A stretch of DNA of 64,000 nucleotides from Pseudomonas sp. Gutcm_11s (GTDB lineage Bacteria; Pseudomonadota; Gammaproteobacteria; Pseudomonadales; Pseudomonadaceae). A model generated the notes under the pieces. The model was not told the DNA's origin and made no database searches. It saw only the letters and a program-made list of their open reading frames with translations. This document shows positions 34,926-43,100 of this stretch, piece by piece. Position 1 is the first letter of the stretch; each line of letters starts with the position of its first letter. The stretch spans positions 180,231-244,230 of the forward strand of contig NZ_JAQSUW010000011.1 of the NCBI RefSeq assembly GCF_028649395.1, written 5' to 3'. Both the position numbers and the translations under genes were made by a program.

Positions 34926-36230
34926 ATGGAAGTCGTTCCCGCACTCGACCAACTGCTACGGCGGGTTGAGCCACTGCAGGCACAGGTGAGCATCAGCGAT
35001 GTCGCCGATCGCCTGCTGCGCCCGGAGCACAAGGCCGTTCTCTCGCTGCCGGTGGTGGACGCCGAGAATCGCCCGCTGGGGCTGGTCAGCCGCTCGACCC
35101 TGCAGGACATCTTCATGCAGCGCTTCGGCCGCGATCTCTGGGGGCGTAAGCCGGTTGGCGAGGTGATGAACCCGGCGCCGCTGGTGGTGAGCCTGGAGAC
35201 CAGCCTGGAGGAGGCTGCGCGGCAGATCACCGCGCAGCTGCAATCGCCGATCCGTGACGATTTCATCCTGGTGGATGCGCAGGGACGCTATCAGGGCCTG
35301 GGCACCGTGCTCGACCTGCTCAAGGCCATGGAACACCGGGTGGCACAGCGCAATCGCGTGCTGCGCAAGGCGTTGGTGGACCTCAAGGAGTCCCAGGCGC
35401 AGTTGGTGCAGTCGGAGAAGATGGCTTCGCTCGGGCAGATGGTCGCCGGCGTTGCCCACGAGCTGAACACCCCGCTGGGCTACGTGAAGAACAACGTGCA
35501 GCTGCTGCGCGAGCTGACCCGGCCGCTACTGGAGCTGGCCGACGCCCAGGCCGCGCTGGGCGACTGCCTGGCGGACCCGGCCTGCGCCGAGGACGACCTG
35601 GCGCAGGCCCTGCAGGACGCCGCGCGGCTGCGTGAACAGGCGGCGCCAGAGCTGCTGGCCGACGACCTCGAGCAGCTGTTCGCCGACACCGGTTACGGGC
35701 TGCAGCAGATCGGCGAGCTGGTGATCGGGCTCAAGGACTTCGCCCGCCTGGACCGGGCGATGAGCGAGGAGGTCGACCTCAATGACTGCATCCGCAGCGC
35801 GCTGGTGATCGCCCGCAACAGCATCAAGGACAAGGCCGAGGTACAGCAGCAGCTTGGCGAACTGCCACGCATCGCCTGCGCGCCCTCGCAGATCAACCAG
35901 GTGCTGCTCAACCTGCTGACCAACGCCGCCCAGGCCATGGACGGTTTCGGCCGTATCCAGGTGAAGAGCTGGAGCGAGAACGACCAGGTGCTGATTTCGG
36001 TACAGGACAACGGCTGCGGCATGCCACCGGCGGTGCTCGAGCGCATCTTCGACCCGTTCTACACCACCAAGCCGGTGGGCCAGGGCACCGGGCTGGGCCT
36101 GTCCATCAGCTTCAAGATCATCCAGGACCACGGCGGCAACATCCGCGTGGTCTCCGAGCCGGGGCGCGGTACGCGCTTCCTCATCAGCCTGCCGTGCAGC
36201 CGGGCTACCGACCTGAAAAGGAGTGCATGA
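34926..36230 (+). CDS. CBS-domain sensor histidine kinase
   Basis: 434 residues from ATG 34926 (CGGGAG upstream). The N-terminal CBS pair (about 1-135: KAVLSLPVVDAENRPLGLVS and DDFILVDAQGRYQGLGTVLD) replaces a membrane sensor and has no transmembrane helix, so the kinase is cytoplasmic. A coiled-coil linker leads to the H-box VAGVAHELNTPLGYVKNN (phospho-acceptor His178) and a HATPase_c domain with NLLTNAAQAM (N-box), DNGCGM and GQGTGLGLSIS (G boxes). The stop overlaps the following response regulator. CBS pairs commonly bind adenine nucleotides, suggesting an energy-status input (inference). Confidence 0.9.
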   Translation: MEVVPALDQLLRRVEPLQAQVSISDVADRLLRPEHKAVLSLPVVDAENRPLGLVSRSTLQDIFMQRFGRDLWGRKPVGEVMNPAPLVVSLETSLEEAARQITAQLQSPIRDDFILVDAQGRYQGLGTVLDLLKAMEHRVAQRNRVLRKALVDLKESQAQLVQSEKMASLGQMVAGVAHELNTPLGYVKNNVQLLRELTRPLLELADAQAALGDCLADPACAEDDLAQALQDAARLREQAAPELLADDLEQLFADTGYGLQQIGELVIGLKDFARLDRAMSEEVDLNDCIRSALVIARNSIKDKAEVQQQLGELPRIACAPSQINQVLLNLLTNAAQAMDGFGRIQVKSWSENDQVLISVQDNGCGMPPAVLERIFDPFYTTKPVGQGTGLGLSISFKIIQDHGGNIRVVSEPGRGTRFLISLPCSRATDLKRSA

Positions 36231-36232
36231 GC

Positions 36233-37153
36233 ATGAGCCAGCCGATCCGCGTGATGTTCGTCGACGACGAGGAGCGCATCCTGCGCAGCCTTGCCATGCA
36301 GTTCCGCCGCGAGTACGAGGTGCTGGTGGAGAGCGATCCGCGCCGCGCCGTGGAGCGCCTTAGGAGCGAGCCGGTGCACGTGGTGGTGAGTGACCAGCGC
36401 ATGCCGCACATGAGCGGCGCCGAGCTGCTGGCCCAGGCCGCGGAGCTGCAGCCCAATGCTGTGCGCATCCTCCTCACCGGCTATTCCGACCTGGACGCGG
36501 CCATCGAGGCACTGAACAGCGGTGGCATCTTCCGCTACCTGACCAAGCCCTGGGAGCCGCAGGAAATGGCCGCGACGCTGCGCCAGGCCGGCGAGATCGC
36601 CGCGTTGCGCCAGCGTCAGGCCGCTCCGCTAGCGGCACCACGCCCGAGCGCGGGGCAAGCGCTCAACCTGCTGCTGCTCGACCAGGACCCGCTGACCCTG
36701 GAGTGCGTCGGTGCCTTCTGCAGTGAGGGCGGGCACCGGTTGCTGCGGGCCGCGACCCTGGCTGAGGCGTTGCACCAGCTCAACGAGGAGCGCGTCGACC
36801 TGCTGGTCAGCGACCTGCAGCTGGGCGGCGCCGATACCGCGCCCTTGCTCAAGTCCCTGGCGCAGGCCCATCCACGGCTGCTCAGCCTGGTTGTCACGCC
36901 GTTCCGCGATACCCAGGCGCTGCTGGCATTGATCAACGAGGCGCAGATCTTCCGCTACCTGCCCAAGCCGCTGCGCAAGGGCATGTTCGACAAGGGCCTG
37001 CGCGCCGCTGCCGAGCAGGCGCTGCTGTATCGCGCGCAACCCGAGCAGGTGGTGACGCGCATGGCCGATGTGCCGCGCTCGCAGCCTGAGCGCGAGAAGG
37101 TCGGCAGCCTGCTCGGCATGCTCGGCCGGCTGCGGGAGCGGCTCAGCGCCTGA
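36233..37153 (+). CDS. dual-receiver response regulator without output domain
   Basis: 306 residues. ATG 36233 gives nine-base spacing from AAGGAG; ATG 36227, which overlaps the kinase stop, is only three bases away. The first receiver (about 5-125) is complete: VDDEERI, phospho-Asp54 in SDQRMPHMSG, LLTGYSD, YLTKPW. The second receiver (about 150-275) has LLLDQDPLTLE, SDLQLGG and YLPKPL, with Thr and Lys positions present but an altered acidic pair (DQD). No HD-GYP, GGDEF or DNA-binding domain follows. It likely acts as a phosphate relay or by protein contact with the CBS kinase. Confidence 0.85.
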   Translation: MSQPIRVMFVDDEERILRSLAMQFRREYEVLVESDPRRAVERLRSEPVHVVVSDQRMPHMSGAELLAQAAELQPNAVRILLTGYSDLDAAIEALNSGGIFRYLTKPWEPQEMAATLRQAGEIAALRQRQAAPLAAPRPSAGQALNLLLLDQDPLTLECVGAFCSEGGHRLLRAATLAEALHQLNEERVDLLVSDLQLGGADTAPLLKSLAQAHPRLLSLVVTPFRDTQALLALINEAQIFRYLPKPLRKGMFDKGLRAAAEQALLYRAQPEQVVTRMADVPRSQPEREKVGSLLGMLGRLRERLSA

Positions 37154-37267
37154 AGGGTGCGGCCGGCATAACCGAATGGCGGTTGCATAGAAGCAATCGG
37201 ACTTTGTCGTGACACCCGGGTGGCCTACGCTCGCCGGACTGTTTCACTTTCTGAAGGAGGGAGACGC

Positions 37268-37459
37268 ATGGAAATCACCGTGACTGAAAGCGGCAACAAA
37301 GGTTGGCTGGTCAAGCTGGGCGGCTGTGACATTCCCTTTCGCCGCCATGCCGATGCCGAGCAGTTCGTCGAGCGCCTGCAGCGCCGGCTCGAGGCACCTC
37401 ATCAACTGCCAGAATTGAGTCATACACCTGTCATACGAGAGGTAGATCATTGCCTCTAG
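37268..37459 (+). CDS. small hypothetical protein, 63 aa
   Basis: Start ATG 37268 is fixed by an excellent ribosome site, GAAGGAGGGAGACGC; the longer frame from 37220 is not used. MEITVTESGNKGWLVKLGGC starts a compact beta-rich protein ending with a helix (HADAEQFVERLQRRLEAP). It looks like a real conserved pseudomonad protein, but I recognise no domain. It is followed by an intrinsic terminator, so it is probably a monocistronic gene. Confidence 0.65.
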   Translation: MEITVTESGNKGWLVKLGGCDIPFRRHADAEQFVERLQRRLEAPHQLPELSHTPVIREVDHCL

Positions 37460-37489
37460 ATTCAGGTGCTGCTCCACACAACCTCTCCT

Positions 37490-37515
37490 GCCGCGATTTT
37501 TCGCGGCTTTTTTTT
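37490..37515 (+). terminator. intrinsic terminator after the 63-aa gene
   Basis: GCCGCGA-tttt-TCGCGGC (37490-37507) followed by eight Ts. Confidence 0.93.
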
Positions 37516-37587
37516 GCCTGCGTGGCGGGATGGTGTTCATAGAGTATTTGCTCTAGATTCGCCGCAACACCTCCAGGAGAAAGCGCC

Positions 37588-38451
37588 ATGGTCGATGCCG
37601 TGCAGTTCGCCGATGGCAAGTTTCACTGCCCCGTCACCTTCTACTCCGCCGCGCCCGGTGCCGCCCATACCCTGATCGTGCTGCCGGCGCTGGGCGTTAC
37701 GGCACGCAAGTACGAGGGCCTGGCCCAGCGCCTGGTGGCGGCCGGGCACAACGTGCTGGTAGCCGACTGGCCTGGGCAGGGCGAGAGCCAGCCAAGGCCC
37801 GGCTGGCGCTTCAATTACGGCTATCGCCAGCTGGTCGAGGAGTTCCTGCCCAAGCTGCTGGTGCTGGCCCGGCGGCATTTCCCCCAGGCCGCTCCGGTGC
37901 TGCTCGGCCATAGCCTGGGCGGACATATCGCCACCCTGTATGCGGCGGCCAATCCGGACAGCCCGGTGCCGGTGGTGGGGGTGGCCTGCGGCAACATCCA
38001 CTATCGCAACTGGCAGGGCATGGGCCGCCTGCTGACGCCAAGCGTCGCGCTGCTTTTCGGGGCGATCGCCTCGCTGCTCGGCTACCTCCCGGGACGGCGG
38101 CTGGGCTTTGGCGGGCAGGAGGCGCGCACGCTGATGCGCGATTGGGGGCGTGTGGCCTTCAGCGGCCGCTACCTGCACCTGGGGCTCGCCCTGGCGCCGG
38201 TGGCGCGCAATCGGGTGCAGTCACTGTTCGTGCAGATGGAGGGCGATCATTTCGCGCCGCCGGCTTCCACTCGCGGCCTGGCGGCGCTGATCCAGGTCGA
38301 ACCGCAGCTTCAGGAACTGGCCTCACCGCGACCGCCGCAGGAGAACCCGCACAGCGCCTGGTTGCGTGCGCCGCAGAGCGTGGTCGAGTGTATCGACGGC
38401 TGGCTGCGGCGCGATGCCGACCTCAGTGCGGGATCAGCAGGAGCAGCGTGA
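37588..38451 (+). CDS. alpha/beta-fold hydrolase
   Basis: 287 residues from ATG 37588 with CAGGAGAAAG upstream. The nucleophile elbow is LLGHSLGGH (Ser109); VADWPGQGES carries the strand-4 motif. The acid is in the QMEGDHFAPP region and a His is present there, as in YheT/serine aminopeptidase-like hydrolases. No signal peptide, so cytosolic. The substrate cannot be predicted. The 3' end overlaps the convergent MAPEG gene by 29 bp. Confidence 0.8.
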   Translation: MVDAVQFADGKFHCPVTFYSAAPGAAHTLIVLPALGVTARKYEGLAQRLVAAGHNVLVADWPGQGESQPRPGWRFNYGYRQLVEEFLPKLLVLARRHFPQAAPVLLGHSLGGHIATLYAAANPDSPVPVVGVACGNIHYRNWQGMGRLLTPSVALLFGAIASLLGYLPGRRLGFGGQEARTLMRDWGRVAFSGRYLHLGLALAPVARNRVQSLFVQMEGDHFAPPASTRGLAALIQVEPQLQELASPRPPQENPHSAWLRAPQSVVECIDGWLRRDADLSAGSAGAA

Positions 38452-38797
38452 CCGCCAGCAGTACCAGCATGGTCAGCGCGTGGCTGGCCTGGCGCAGCAG
38501 CAGGATGCGGGCGAACAGGCCGGTGCAGTAGAGCAGGCGCAGCATGATGAAGGCGAAGCCGAGAGCGGCGGTCAGCGGCCCGCCGATCTGGCCGGTCGCC
38601 TCGCCCAGGTAGAGCAGGACGATGAACAGCACCGACTGTTCCAGGCTGTTGCCATGGGCGCGCACGGCTTTGATCAGGTCCGGCTTGCCGTCGTCGCCGA
38701 AGGCCACCTGGTGGCGCATGCGCAGGCGCGAGATGTTGAGTGACAGGGCGATCAGCAGCAGCGCCAGGATGGCGGCGATATACACGCTGTAGAGCAT
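38423..38797 (-). CDS. MAPEG family membrane protein
   Basis: 124 residues with four membrane helices. The MAPEG pattern is seen in RMRHQVAFGDDGKPDLIKAVRAHGNSLEQS, with the conserved R-H-NSLEQ region, and TGLFARILLLRQ. MAPEG proteins include microsomal glutathione transferases and related enzymes of unknown substrate in bacteria. A monocistronic gene just downstream of the nitrate ABC transporter operon on the same strand, separated by a weak terminator. Confidence 0.85.
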   Translation of the reverse strand: MLYSVYIAAILALLLIALSLNISRLRMRHQVAFGDDGKPDLIKAVRAHGNSLEQSVLFIVLLYLGEATGQIGGPLTAALGFAFIMLRLLYCTGLFARILLLRQASHALTMLVLLAVTLLLLIPH

Positions 38798-38871
38798 GGT
38801 GGTTCCTCTTGTTGTCGTTGTGCCGCCAGCCTAGGCCCTGCCGCGCTCCCGGAGAAGGGGTGGAAACGACA

Positions 38872-38895
38872 AAGCCCGGCACGTGGCCGGGCTCG
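38872..38895 (-). terminator. weak terminator after the nrt operon
   Basis: AGCCCGG-cacgtgg-CCGGGCT hairpin; on the minus strand it is followed by TTGTCG only, a poor U tract, so read-through into the MAPEG gene is possible. Confidence 0.5.
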
Positions 38896-38909
38896 TCGGG
38901 TTGCCGGGC

Positions 38910-39701
38910 TCAGGCGGCTGGGCGTTGCTGGCGCTGGTAGAGGAATTCCAGCACCGCCGTGCGGTACTCGTGGTAGCGACTGTCGTTGGCCAGGGCCAGG
39001 CGGTCGCGTGGGCGATCCAGCTCGACCCGCACGATATCGCCGATGGTCGCCGCCGGGCCGTTGGTCATCATCACGATGCGATCGGACAGCAGCACCGCCT
39101 CATCCACGTCGTGGGTGACCATCACCACGGTGCTGTGGGTCTGGCCGACGATGCGCAGCAGCTCGTCCTGCAGGTGGGCGCGGGTCAGGGCGTCCAGCGC
39201 GCCGAACGGCTCGTCCATCAGCAGCACCTTGGGCTCCATGGCTAGCGCGCGGGCGATGCCGACACGCTGCTTCATGCCCCCGGAGATCTCGTTGGGGTGC
39301 TTGTGCGTGGCATGGTCGAGGCCGACCATGGCCAGCGCCGCGCTGGTGCGCTCCTTGAGCAGGGCCTTGCTCTCCTTGCCACCGAACACTCGTTCCACGG
39401 CCAGGTGGACGTTGCCGAAGCAGGTCATCCAGGGCAGCAGGCTGTGGTTCTGGAACACCACGGCGCGCTCCGGGCCGGGGCCGTCGATCTCACGGCCGTT
39501 GCAGATCAGCCCGCCCTCGCTGGCCTCCAGCAGGCCGGCGATCAGGTTGAGCACGGTGGATTTGCCGCAGCCGGAGTGGCCGATCAGCGAGACGAACTCG
39601 CCCTTGGCTATGCTCAGGTTGACGTCGGCCAAGGCCTGGAAGCGGCCCTTCTTGGTATCGAAGTGTTTGCTGACGCTGGTCAGCTCGACGAACTTGTCCA
39701 T
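38910..39701 (-). CDS. nitrate ABC transporter ATP-binding protein (NrtC/NrtD/CmpC-D type)
   Basis: 263 residues from ATG 39701 (AAGGAGACCGCC upstream). Walker A is GHSGCGKST, the ABC signature is [15 protein letters not shown], and Walker B is [12 protein letters not shown]. It lacks the C-terminal NrtA-like domain of cyanobacterial NrtC, so a single ATPase serves the transporter. Third gene of the substrate-binding/permease/ATPase operon. Taurine or sulfonate ATPases (SsuB/TauB) are similar, but the upstream binding protein, the NasT-type leader and the nearby nasST point to nitrate. Confidence 0.85.
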   Translation of the reverse strand: MDKFVELTSVSKHFDTKKGRFQALADVNLSIAKGEFVSLIGHSGCGKSTVLNLIAGLLEASEGGLICNGREIDGPGPERAVVFQNHSLLPWMTCFGNVHLAVERVFGGKESKALLKERTSAALAMVGLDHATHKHPNEISGGMKQRVGIARALAMEPKVLLMDEPFGALDALTRAHLQDELLRIVGQTHSTVVMVTHDVDEAVLLSDRIVMMTNGPAATIGDIVRVELDRPRDRLALANDSRYHEYRTAVLEFLYQRQQRPAA

Positions 39702-39711
39702 GGCGGTCTCC

Positions 39712-40554
39712 TTAGCTCGCGTAGTCGAAGCGCTTGGCCAGCAGGAGCAGCGCCTGCTCCAGGGCCAGGCCGACCAGGCCAACGATGATGATGGCGATGA
39801 GGATGTGTTCGACGTTGAGGTTGTTCCACTCGTCCCACACCCAGAAGCCCAGGCCGGTGCCGCCGGTGAGCATCTCCGCGGCGACTATCACCAGCCAGGC
39901 TACGCCGATGGCCAGTCGGATGCCGGTCATCAGGTGCGGTAGCACGGCGGGGAACAGGATTCGGGTCAGCACCTTGAACTCCGACAGCTTGAGCACGCGG
40001 GCGACGTTGAGATAGTCCTGCGGCACGCTGGCCACGCCGGCGGCGGTGTTGAGGATGATCGGCCAGATCGAACTGATGAAGATCACCCAGATAGAGGCCG
40101 GGCCGGCAGCCTCGAACACCAGCAGGCCGATCGGCAGCCAGGCCAGCGGTGATACCGGGCGCAGCAGGCTGATGATCGGCGAGAGCATGCCGGCGAGGAA
40201 GGCGAAGCGGCCGATGGCGAAGCCCAGCGGAATGCCGATCAGCGCCGCCAGGCCGAAGCCGACACCGACCCGGCCGAGCGAGTGCAGGATGTTCCAGCCG
40301 ATGCCCATGTCGTTGGGGCCGTTGTCGTAGAACGGGTCGGCGAACAGCTCCAGCGCCGAGTACCAGGTCGACAGCGGGCCCGGCAGGCCCTCGCTGCGTG
40401 CGGCGATCAGCGCCCACACGCCGATGAACAGGGCGATGCCGAGCAGTGGCGGGGTGATCGCCTTGACCAGGTTGGCCAGCGTCTGCGCCGTTATCAGGTG
40501 GCGTGACGAGGCGACGGGAGCGGTTTGCAGCGGAGTTTTCAGGGGCGCGTTCAT
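39712..40554 (-). CDS. nrtB: nitrate ABC transporter permease NrtB
   Basis: 280 residues with about six membrane helices. The BPD_transp_1 EAA loop is in [36 protein letters not shown]. The C-terminal [23 protein letters not shown] segment (seen as [19 protein letters not shown]) is characteristic of NrtB/CmpB permeases. It follows nrtA by 13 bp and precedes the ATPase by 10 bp, forming one operon with a sigma-54 promoter and an attenuator leader. Confidence 0.9.
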   Translation of the reverse strand: MNAPLKTPLQTAPVASSRHLITAQTLANLVKAITPPLLGIALFIGVWALIAARSEGLPGPLSTWYSALELFADPFYDNGPNDMGIGWNILHSLGRVGVGFGLAALIGIPLGFAIGRFAFLAGMLSPIISLLRPVSPLAWLPIGLLVFEAAGPASIWVIFISSIWPIILNTAAGVASVPQDYLNVARVLKLSEFKVLTRILFPAVLPHLMTGIRLAIGVAWLVIVAAEMLTGGTGLGFWVWDEWNNLNVEHILIAIIIVGLVGLALEQALLLLAKRFDYAS

Positions 40555-40567
40555 GGTGGCCTCCGAC

Positions 40568-41851
40568 TCAGGCTTTGATCGCGAACGAGGCAGCGTAGGC
40601 GGCCGGGTTGGAGCCGTCCCAGACCTTGCCGTCGATCAGCGTGCTGCTGCGCAGCGGGCTGCTCGGCACGGCTATGCCCAGGGCGCTGGCGGCCTCGGCG
40701 TAGAGCTTGGTCTGGTTCACCGCGGCGGCCACGGCGGCGTAGTCCGGGTCGTCCTTGATCAGGCCCCAGCGCTTGAACTGGGTGAGGAACCACATGCCGT
40801 CGGAGTGGTAGGGGAAGTTGACGCTGCCGTCCTTGCAGAAGGCCATGGCGTGCTGGTCCTCCCAGCTGTTGCCGAGGCCGTCCTCGTAGTGGCCGAGGAA
40901 GCGCTGCTCGATCACTTCGGCCGGCGCGTTGACGTAGGCCTTGCCGGAAATCAGCTTGGCGGTGGCCTTCTTGTTCTCGGCGCTGGCCTCGATGAAGCGG
41001 CTGGCGTCGAGGATGGCCATGACCAGCGCGCGGGCGGTATTGGGATTTTGCTCGACGAATTCGCGGGAGCAGCCGAGCACCTTCTCCGGGTGGTCGGCCC
41101 AGATCTGTTGGGTAGTGGTGGCGGTGAAGCCGATCTTGTCGAAGATCGCCCGCGCGCCCCAGGGCTCGCCGACGCAGAAACCGTCCATGTTGCCGACGCG
41201 CATGTTGGCCACCATCTGCGGCGGCGGCACGGTGATGGTCTTGACGTCGGTGAAGGGGTTGATGCCGTGGCTGGCTAGCCAGTAGTACAGCCACATGGCG
41301 TGGGTGCCGGTGGGGAAGGTCTGGGCGAAGGTCAGCGGCGTGCCGCCCTTCTTGATGTGCGCGGCCAGTTGCTCGCCGGTGGTGACGCCGGCTTCCTTGA
41401 GCTGCTTGGAGAGGGTGATGGCCTGGCCGTTCTGGTTCAGGCCCATGAGCACGGCCATGTCCTTCTGCGGGCCGGCCAGGCCGAGCTGCGAGCTGTACAT
41501 CATGCCGTACAGCACGTGGGAGGCATCCAGCTCGCCGGTATTGAGCTTGTCGCGCACGCCAGCCCAGGAGGCTTCCTTGCTCGGGGTGATGGTCAGGCCG
41601 TACTTGGCGGCGAAGCCTTGGGTGGCGGCGACCACCACCGAGGCGCAGTCGGTCAGCGGGATGAAGCCGATCTTCAGTGCGGCTTTCTCCGGGGCATCGG
41701 AGCCGGCGGCGTAGGCCGCGCTGCGCAGGAAGCCCGGGGCGGACAGGCCAAGGGCGGCGATGCCACCCACGGTGCCGGCTATGGCGATGGACTGCTTGAG
41801 GAAGTTGCGGCGGCTGCTATCGACCGTTTTTTTCGAATCACGCTCACTCAT
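40568..41851 (-). CDS. nrtA: nitrate-binding protein NrtA (ABC transporter)
   Basis: 427 residues. The N-terminus has a twin-arginine signal (SSRRNFLKQSIAIAGTVGG), so the protein is exported folded. The mature domain has the NrtA/CmpA pattern: KIGFIPLTDCASVVVAATQGF, KEASWAGVRDKLNTGELDASHVLYGM and GFCVGEPWGARAIF. It captures nitrate for NrtB and the ATPase. It is a close homologue of the cytoplasmic nitrate sensor NasS encoded at 46.6 kb. Its gene is preceded by a leader with two hexaloop hairpins and a terminator, and by a -24/-12 promoter. Confidence 0.92.
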   Translation of the reverse strand: MSERDSKKTVDSSRRNFLKQSIAIAGTVGGIAALGLSAPGFLRSAAYAAGSDAPEKAALKIGFIPLTDCASVVVAATQGFAAKYGLTITPSKEASWAGVRDKLNTGELDASHVLYGMMYSSQLGLAGPQKDMAVLMGLNQNGQAITLSKQLKEAGVTTGEQLAAHIKKGGTPLTFAQTFPTGTHAMWLYYWLASHGINPFTDVKTITVPPPQMVANMRVGNMDGFCVGEPWGARAIFDKIGFTATTTQQIWADHPEKVLGCSREFVEQNPNTARALVMAILDASRFIEASAENKKATAKLISGKAYVNAPAEVIEQRFLGHYEDGLGNSWEDQHAMAFCKDGSVNFPYHSDGMWFLTQFKRWGLIKDDPDYAAVAAAVNQTKLYAEAASALGIAVPSSPLRSSTLIDGKVWDGSNPAAYAASFAIKA

Positions 41852-41875
41852 GGAATGTTCCTTGTCATGGGCAAT

Positions 41876-41932
41876 AAAAAACGGCGTACGTCGAAGCTCC
41901 CGATGGGGGAGGGAGCTCCGACGGACGCCGTT
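41876..41932 (-). terminator. leader terminator (attenuator) of nrtA
   Basis: On the minus strand the stem AACGGCGT/ACGCCGTT (8 bp) plus GTCGGAGCTCCC/GGGAGCTTCGAC (12 bp with one G-U) is separated by a small internal loop and followed by six Ts, ending 24 bp before the nrtA ATG. Its 5' arm is shared with the second ANTAR hairpin (41921-41938), so the two structures exclude each other: binding of NasT to the hexaloops would prevent termination. Confidence 0.88.
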
Positions 41933-41966
41933 GTCCGTGATCCGCGGCTCACCGCCGTTGGTGTGC
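41921..41966 (-). ncRNA. ANTAR-type (NasT) antitermination element in the nrtA leader
   Basis: Two hairpins with identical six-base loops AACGGC. P1 (41947-41966): GCACACC-AACGGC-GGTGAGC with one A-A mismatch. P2 (41921-41938): ACGGAC-AACGGC-GTCCGT, perfect 6-bp stem. The loop has A at position 1 and G at position 4, the known requirement for ANTAR protein binding. P2 overlaps the 5' arm of the terminator. Confidence 0.85.
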
Positions 41967-41990
41967 TGCGCTGGAATCTACGGTGACGAT

Positions 41991-42006
41991 TGCAAGGGGC
42001 TTGCCA
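41991..42006 (-). promoter_or_regulatory. sigma-54 (-24/-12) promoter of nrtA; remainder of the 41852-42213 gap
   Basis: TGGCAAGCCCCTTGCA on the minus strand matches the consensus TGGCACG-N4-TTGCW at every defined position but one. Transcription would start near 41980, placing both hexaloop hairpins at the 5' end of the leader. In the rest of the 362-bp gap I see an AT-rich patch (42051-42112), possibly an IHF or bending region, and the short palindrome GGTGCTGCACC (42147-42157), too far from the NtrC consensus to call. Confidence 0.82.
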
Positions 42007-42213
42007 GTTTTCTGCGAGTGATTCGATTGGCGATGGAGGCTGGCTGATACGACGGGTAATTTAGAGGAAATATTTGTTTTAAATCAGTGTGTTATATCGT
42101 TATTAAAGATGCCGGTAGCGGTCGCTGGAGCGTACCGGCTGAGCGGGGTGCTGCACCGTGGGGTGGCCGTTGCGGCGCACCCGTGAGCGCTTTTGGTTCG
42201 GTCCCCAGGCGGA

Positions 42214-42525
42214 TCACACGCGCTGGCGCTGCGCCTCCTCGGCATATTCCTTGAGCCAGCGCAGCACCTCTACCGCCTCCCAGCGGCTGGGGTCGAACAG
42301 CGCGTAGACCTGGCCCTGGTAGCCGACCACATCGACCGGCCGGTGGTAGCCGCCGCGTTGCAGCAGTGCCTCGATCTCGGCGAAACAGGTATTGAAGTGC
42401 ACGCGCTTGAACGGCGTCCGGTTGCCGGTGACCAGGCCTTCCAAGCGTAGCTCGTCGATCGTGGCGCGGATGTGCTCCAGTGGCATCTGGTTCACTTTGT
42501 TCTTCAGCTGCAGTACGTCCAGCAT
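42214..42525 (-). CDS. conserved hypothetical protein, 103 aa
   Basis: Start ATG 42525 with AAGGAG six bases upstream; a longer frame from 42627 would begin with an unlikely hydrophobic leader. MLDVLQLKNKVNQMPLEHIR begins an amphipathic region, and the middle has GNRTPFKRVHFNTCFAEIEALLQ. The C-terminus (VVGYQGQVYALFDPSRWEAVEVLRWLKEY) is a mixed alpha/beta segment. I recall similar proteins as conserved in Pseudomonas but without known function. Its upstream region holds a CTGTAC dyad resembling LexA boxes, so it may be damage-regulated. Confidence 0.7.
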   Translation of the reverse strand: MLDVLQLKNKVNQMPLEHIRATIDELRLEGLVTGNRTPFKRVHFNTCFAEIEALLQRGGYHRPVDVVGYQGQVYALFDPSRWEAVEVLRWLKEYAEEAQRQRV

Positions 42526-42572
42526 GATCGGCTCCTTGGGTTCTATGGCCACGAAAGAGTCAGCGAAAAGCA

Positions 42573-42606
42573 CTGTACAAATAAACACTACTGGATAATA
42601 GTACAG
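42573..42606. promoter_or_regulatory. CTGTAC dyad / LexA-like double box
   Basis: Two 16-bp LexA-like boxes lie head to head: CTGTACAAATAAACAC (42573-42588, degenerate right arm) and CTGGATAATAGTACAG (42591-42606, satisfies CTG-N10-CAG). The outer arms CTGTAC and GTACAG form a dyad over 34 bp. The element lies 48 bp before the 103-aa gene (minus) and 53 bp before the lipoprotein gene (plus), so it could control both. Confidence 0.4.
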
Positions 42607-42658
42607 CTCAAGTGCCGTCGAGATCATCGAGACCGAAGTCGGAACAGGAGCTGCCTAT

Positions 42659-43048
42659 ATGCACCACAAGCTGATGACAATTCTGCTGTTGGCCATGCTG
42701 GCGGGCTGCGCCCAGCCGCAGGTGGAGCAACCCAGGGCGAAGGGTGCCTATCTGGTGATCGAGGGTGCCAAGGCCTGGGCCGTGCTGGTGCGTGACGGCA
42801 AGCGAGTGGAGGAAGAGGTCGGCAGGGTGCTCGATGTGGTCAAGCTGCCGGGGCAGAACTCCAGCATCTCTGCCAGCTATGTGATCGACACGCCTAATTG
42901 CGGGCGCCTGCAGTGGCTGACCGAGCGTGGTGGCGAAGGTGAGGTGACGCGCCTGGCGCATGCCGATGAAGTGGTGGGCGAGCGCCCTGACTGCAGCATT
43001 GCCAGCGACCTGTCGCAGGCTTGGACGGCGCTGGATTACTCCGGCTGA
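42659..43048 (+). CDS. small hypothetical lipoprotein, 129 aa
   Basis: ATG 42659 after AGGAGCTGCCTAT. Signal MHHKLMTILLLAMLAGC with lipidated Cys17. The mature domain is ~110 residues with YLVIEGAKAWAVLVRDGKRV and two cysteines in the C-terminal half (DTPNCGRL, RPDCSIA) that could form a disulfide. No recognised domain. Divergent from the 103-aa gene across a 133-bp region with a LexA-like dyad. Confidence 0.7.
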   Translation: MHHKLMTILLLAMLAGCAQPQVEQPRAKGAYLVIEGAKAWAVLVRDGKRVEEEVGRVLDVVKLPGQNSSISASYVIDTPNCGRLQWLTERGGEGEVTRLAHADEVVGERPDCSIASDLSQAWTALDYSG

Positions 43049-43067
43049 GGTGAACAGGCTGATATGA

Positions 43068-43095
43068 AAAGGCCCCGACTCGTGTCGGGGCCTTT
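43068..43095. terminator. bidirectional terminator (lipoprotein / alaC)
   Basis: AAAGGCCCCGAC-tcgt-GTCGGGGCCTTT between convergent genes; downstream T runs are short. Confidence 0.85.
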
Positions 43096-43100
43096 CGTTT

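Noticed and set aside
38910..41851. ABC transporter as a taurine/sulfonate or bicarbonate system
   Set aside because: The binding protein is closest to NasS and NrtA in motifs, and the leader carries NasT-type hexaloops; these point to nitrate.
42147..42157. GGTGCTGCACC as an NtrC enhancer site
   Set aside because: Half-site spacing does not match the TGCACC-N5-GGTGCA consensus; distance to the sigma-54 promoter is suitable, but the sequence is not convincing.
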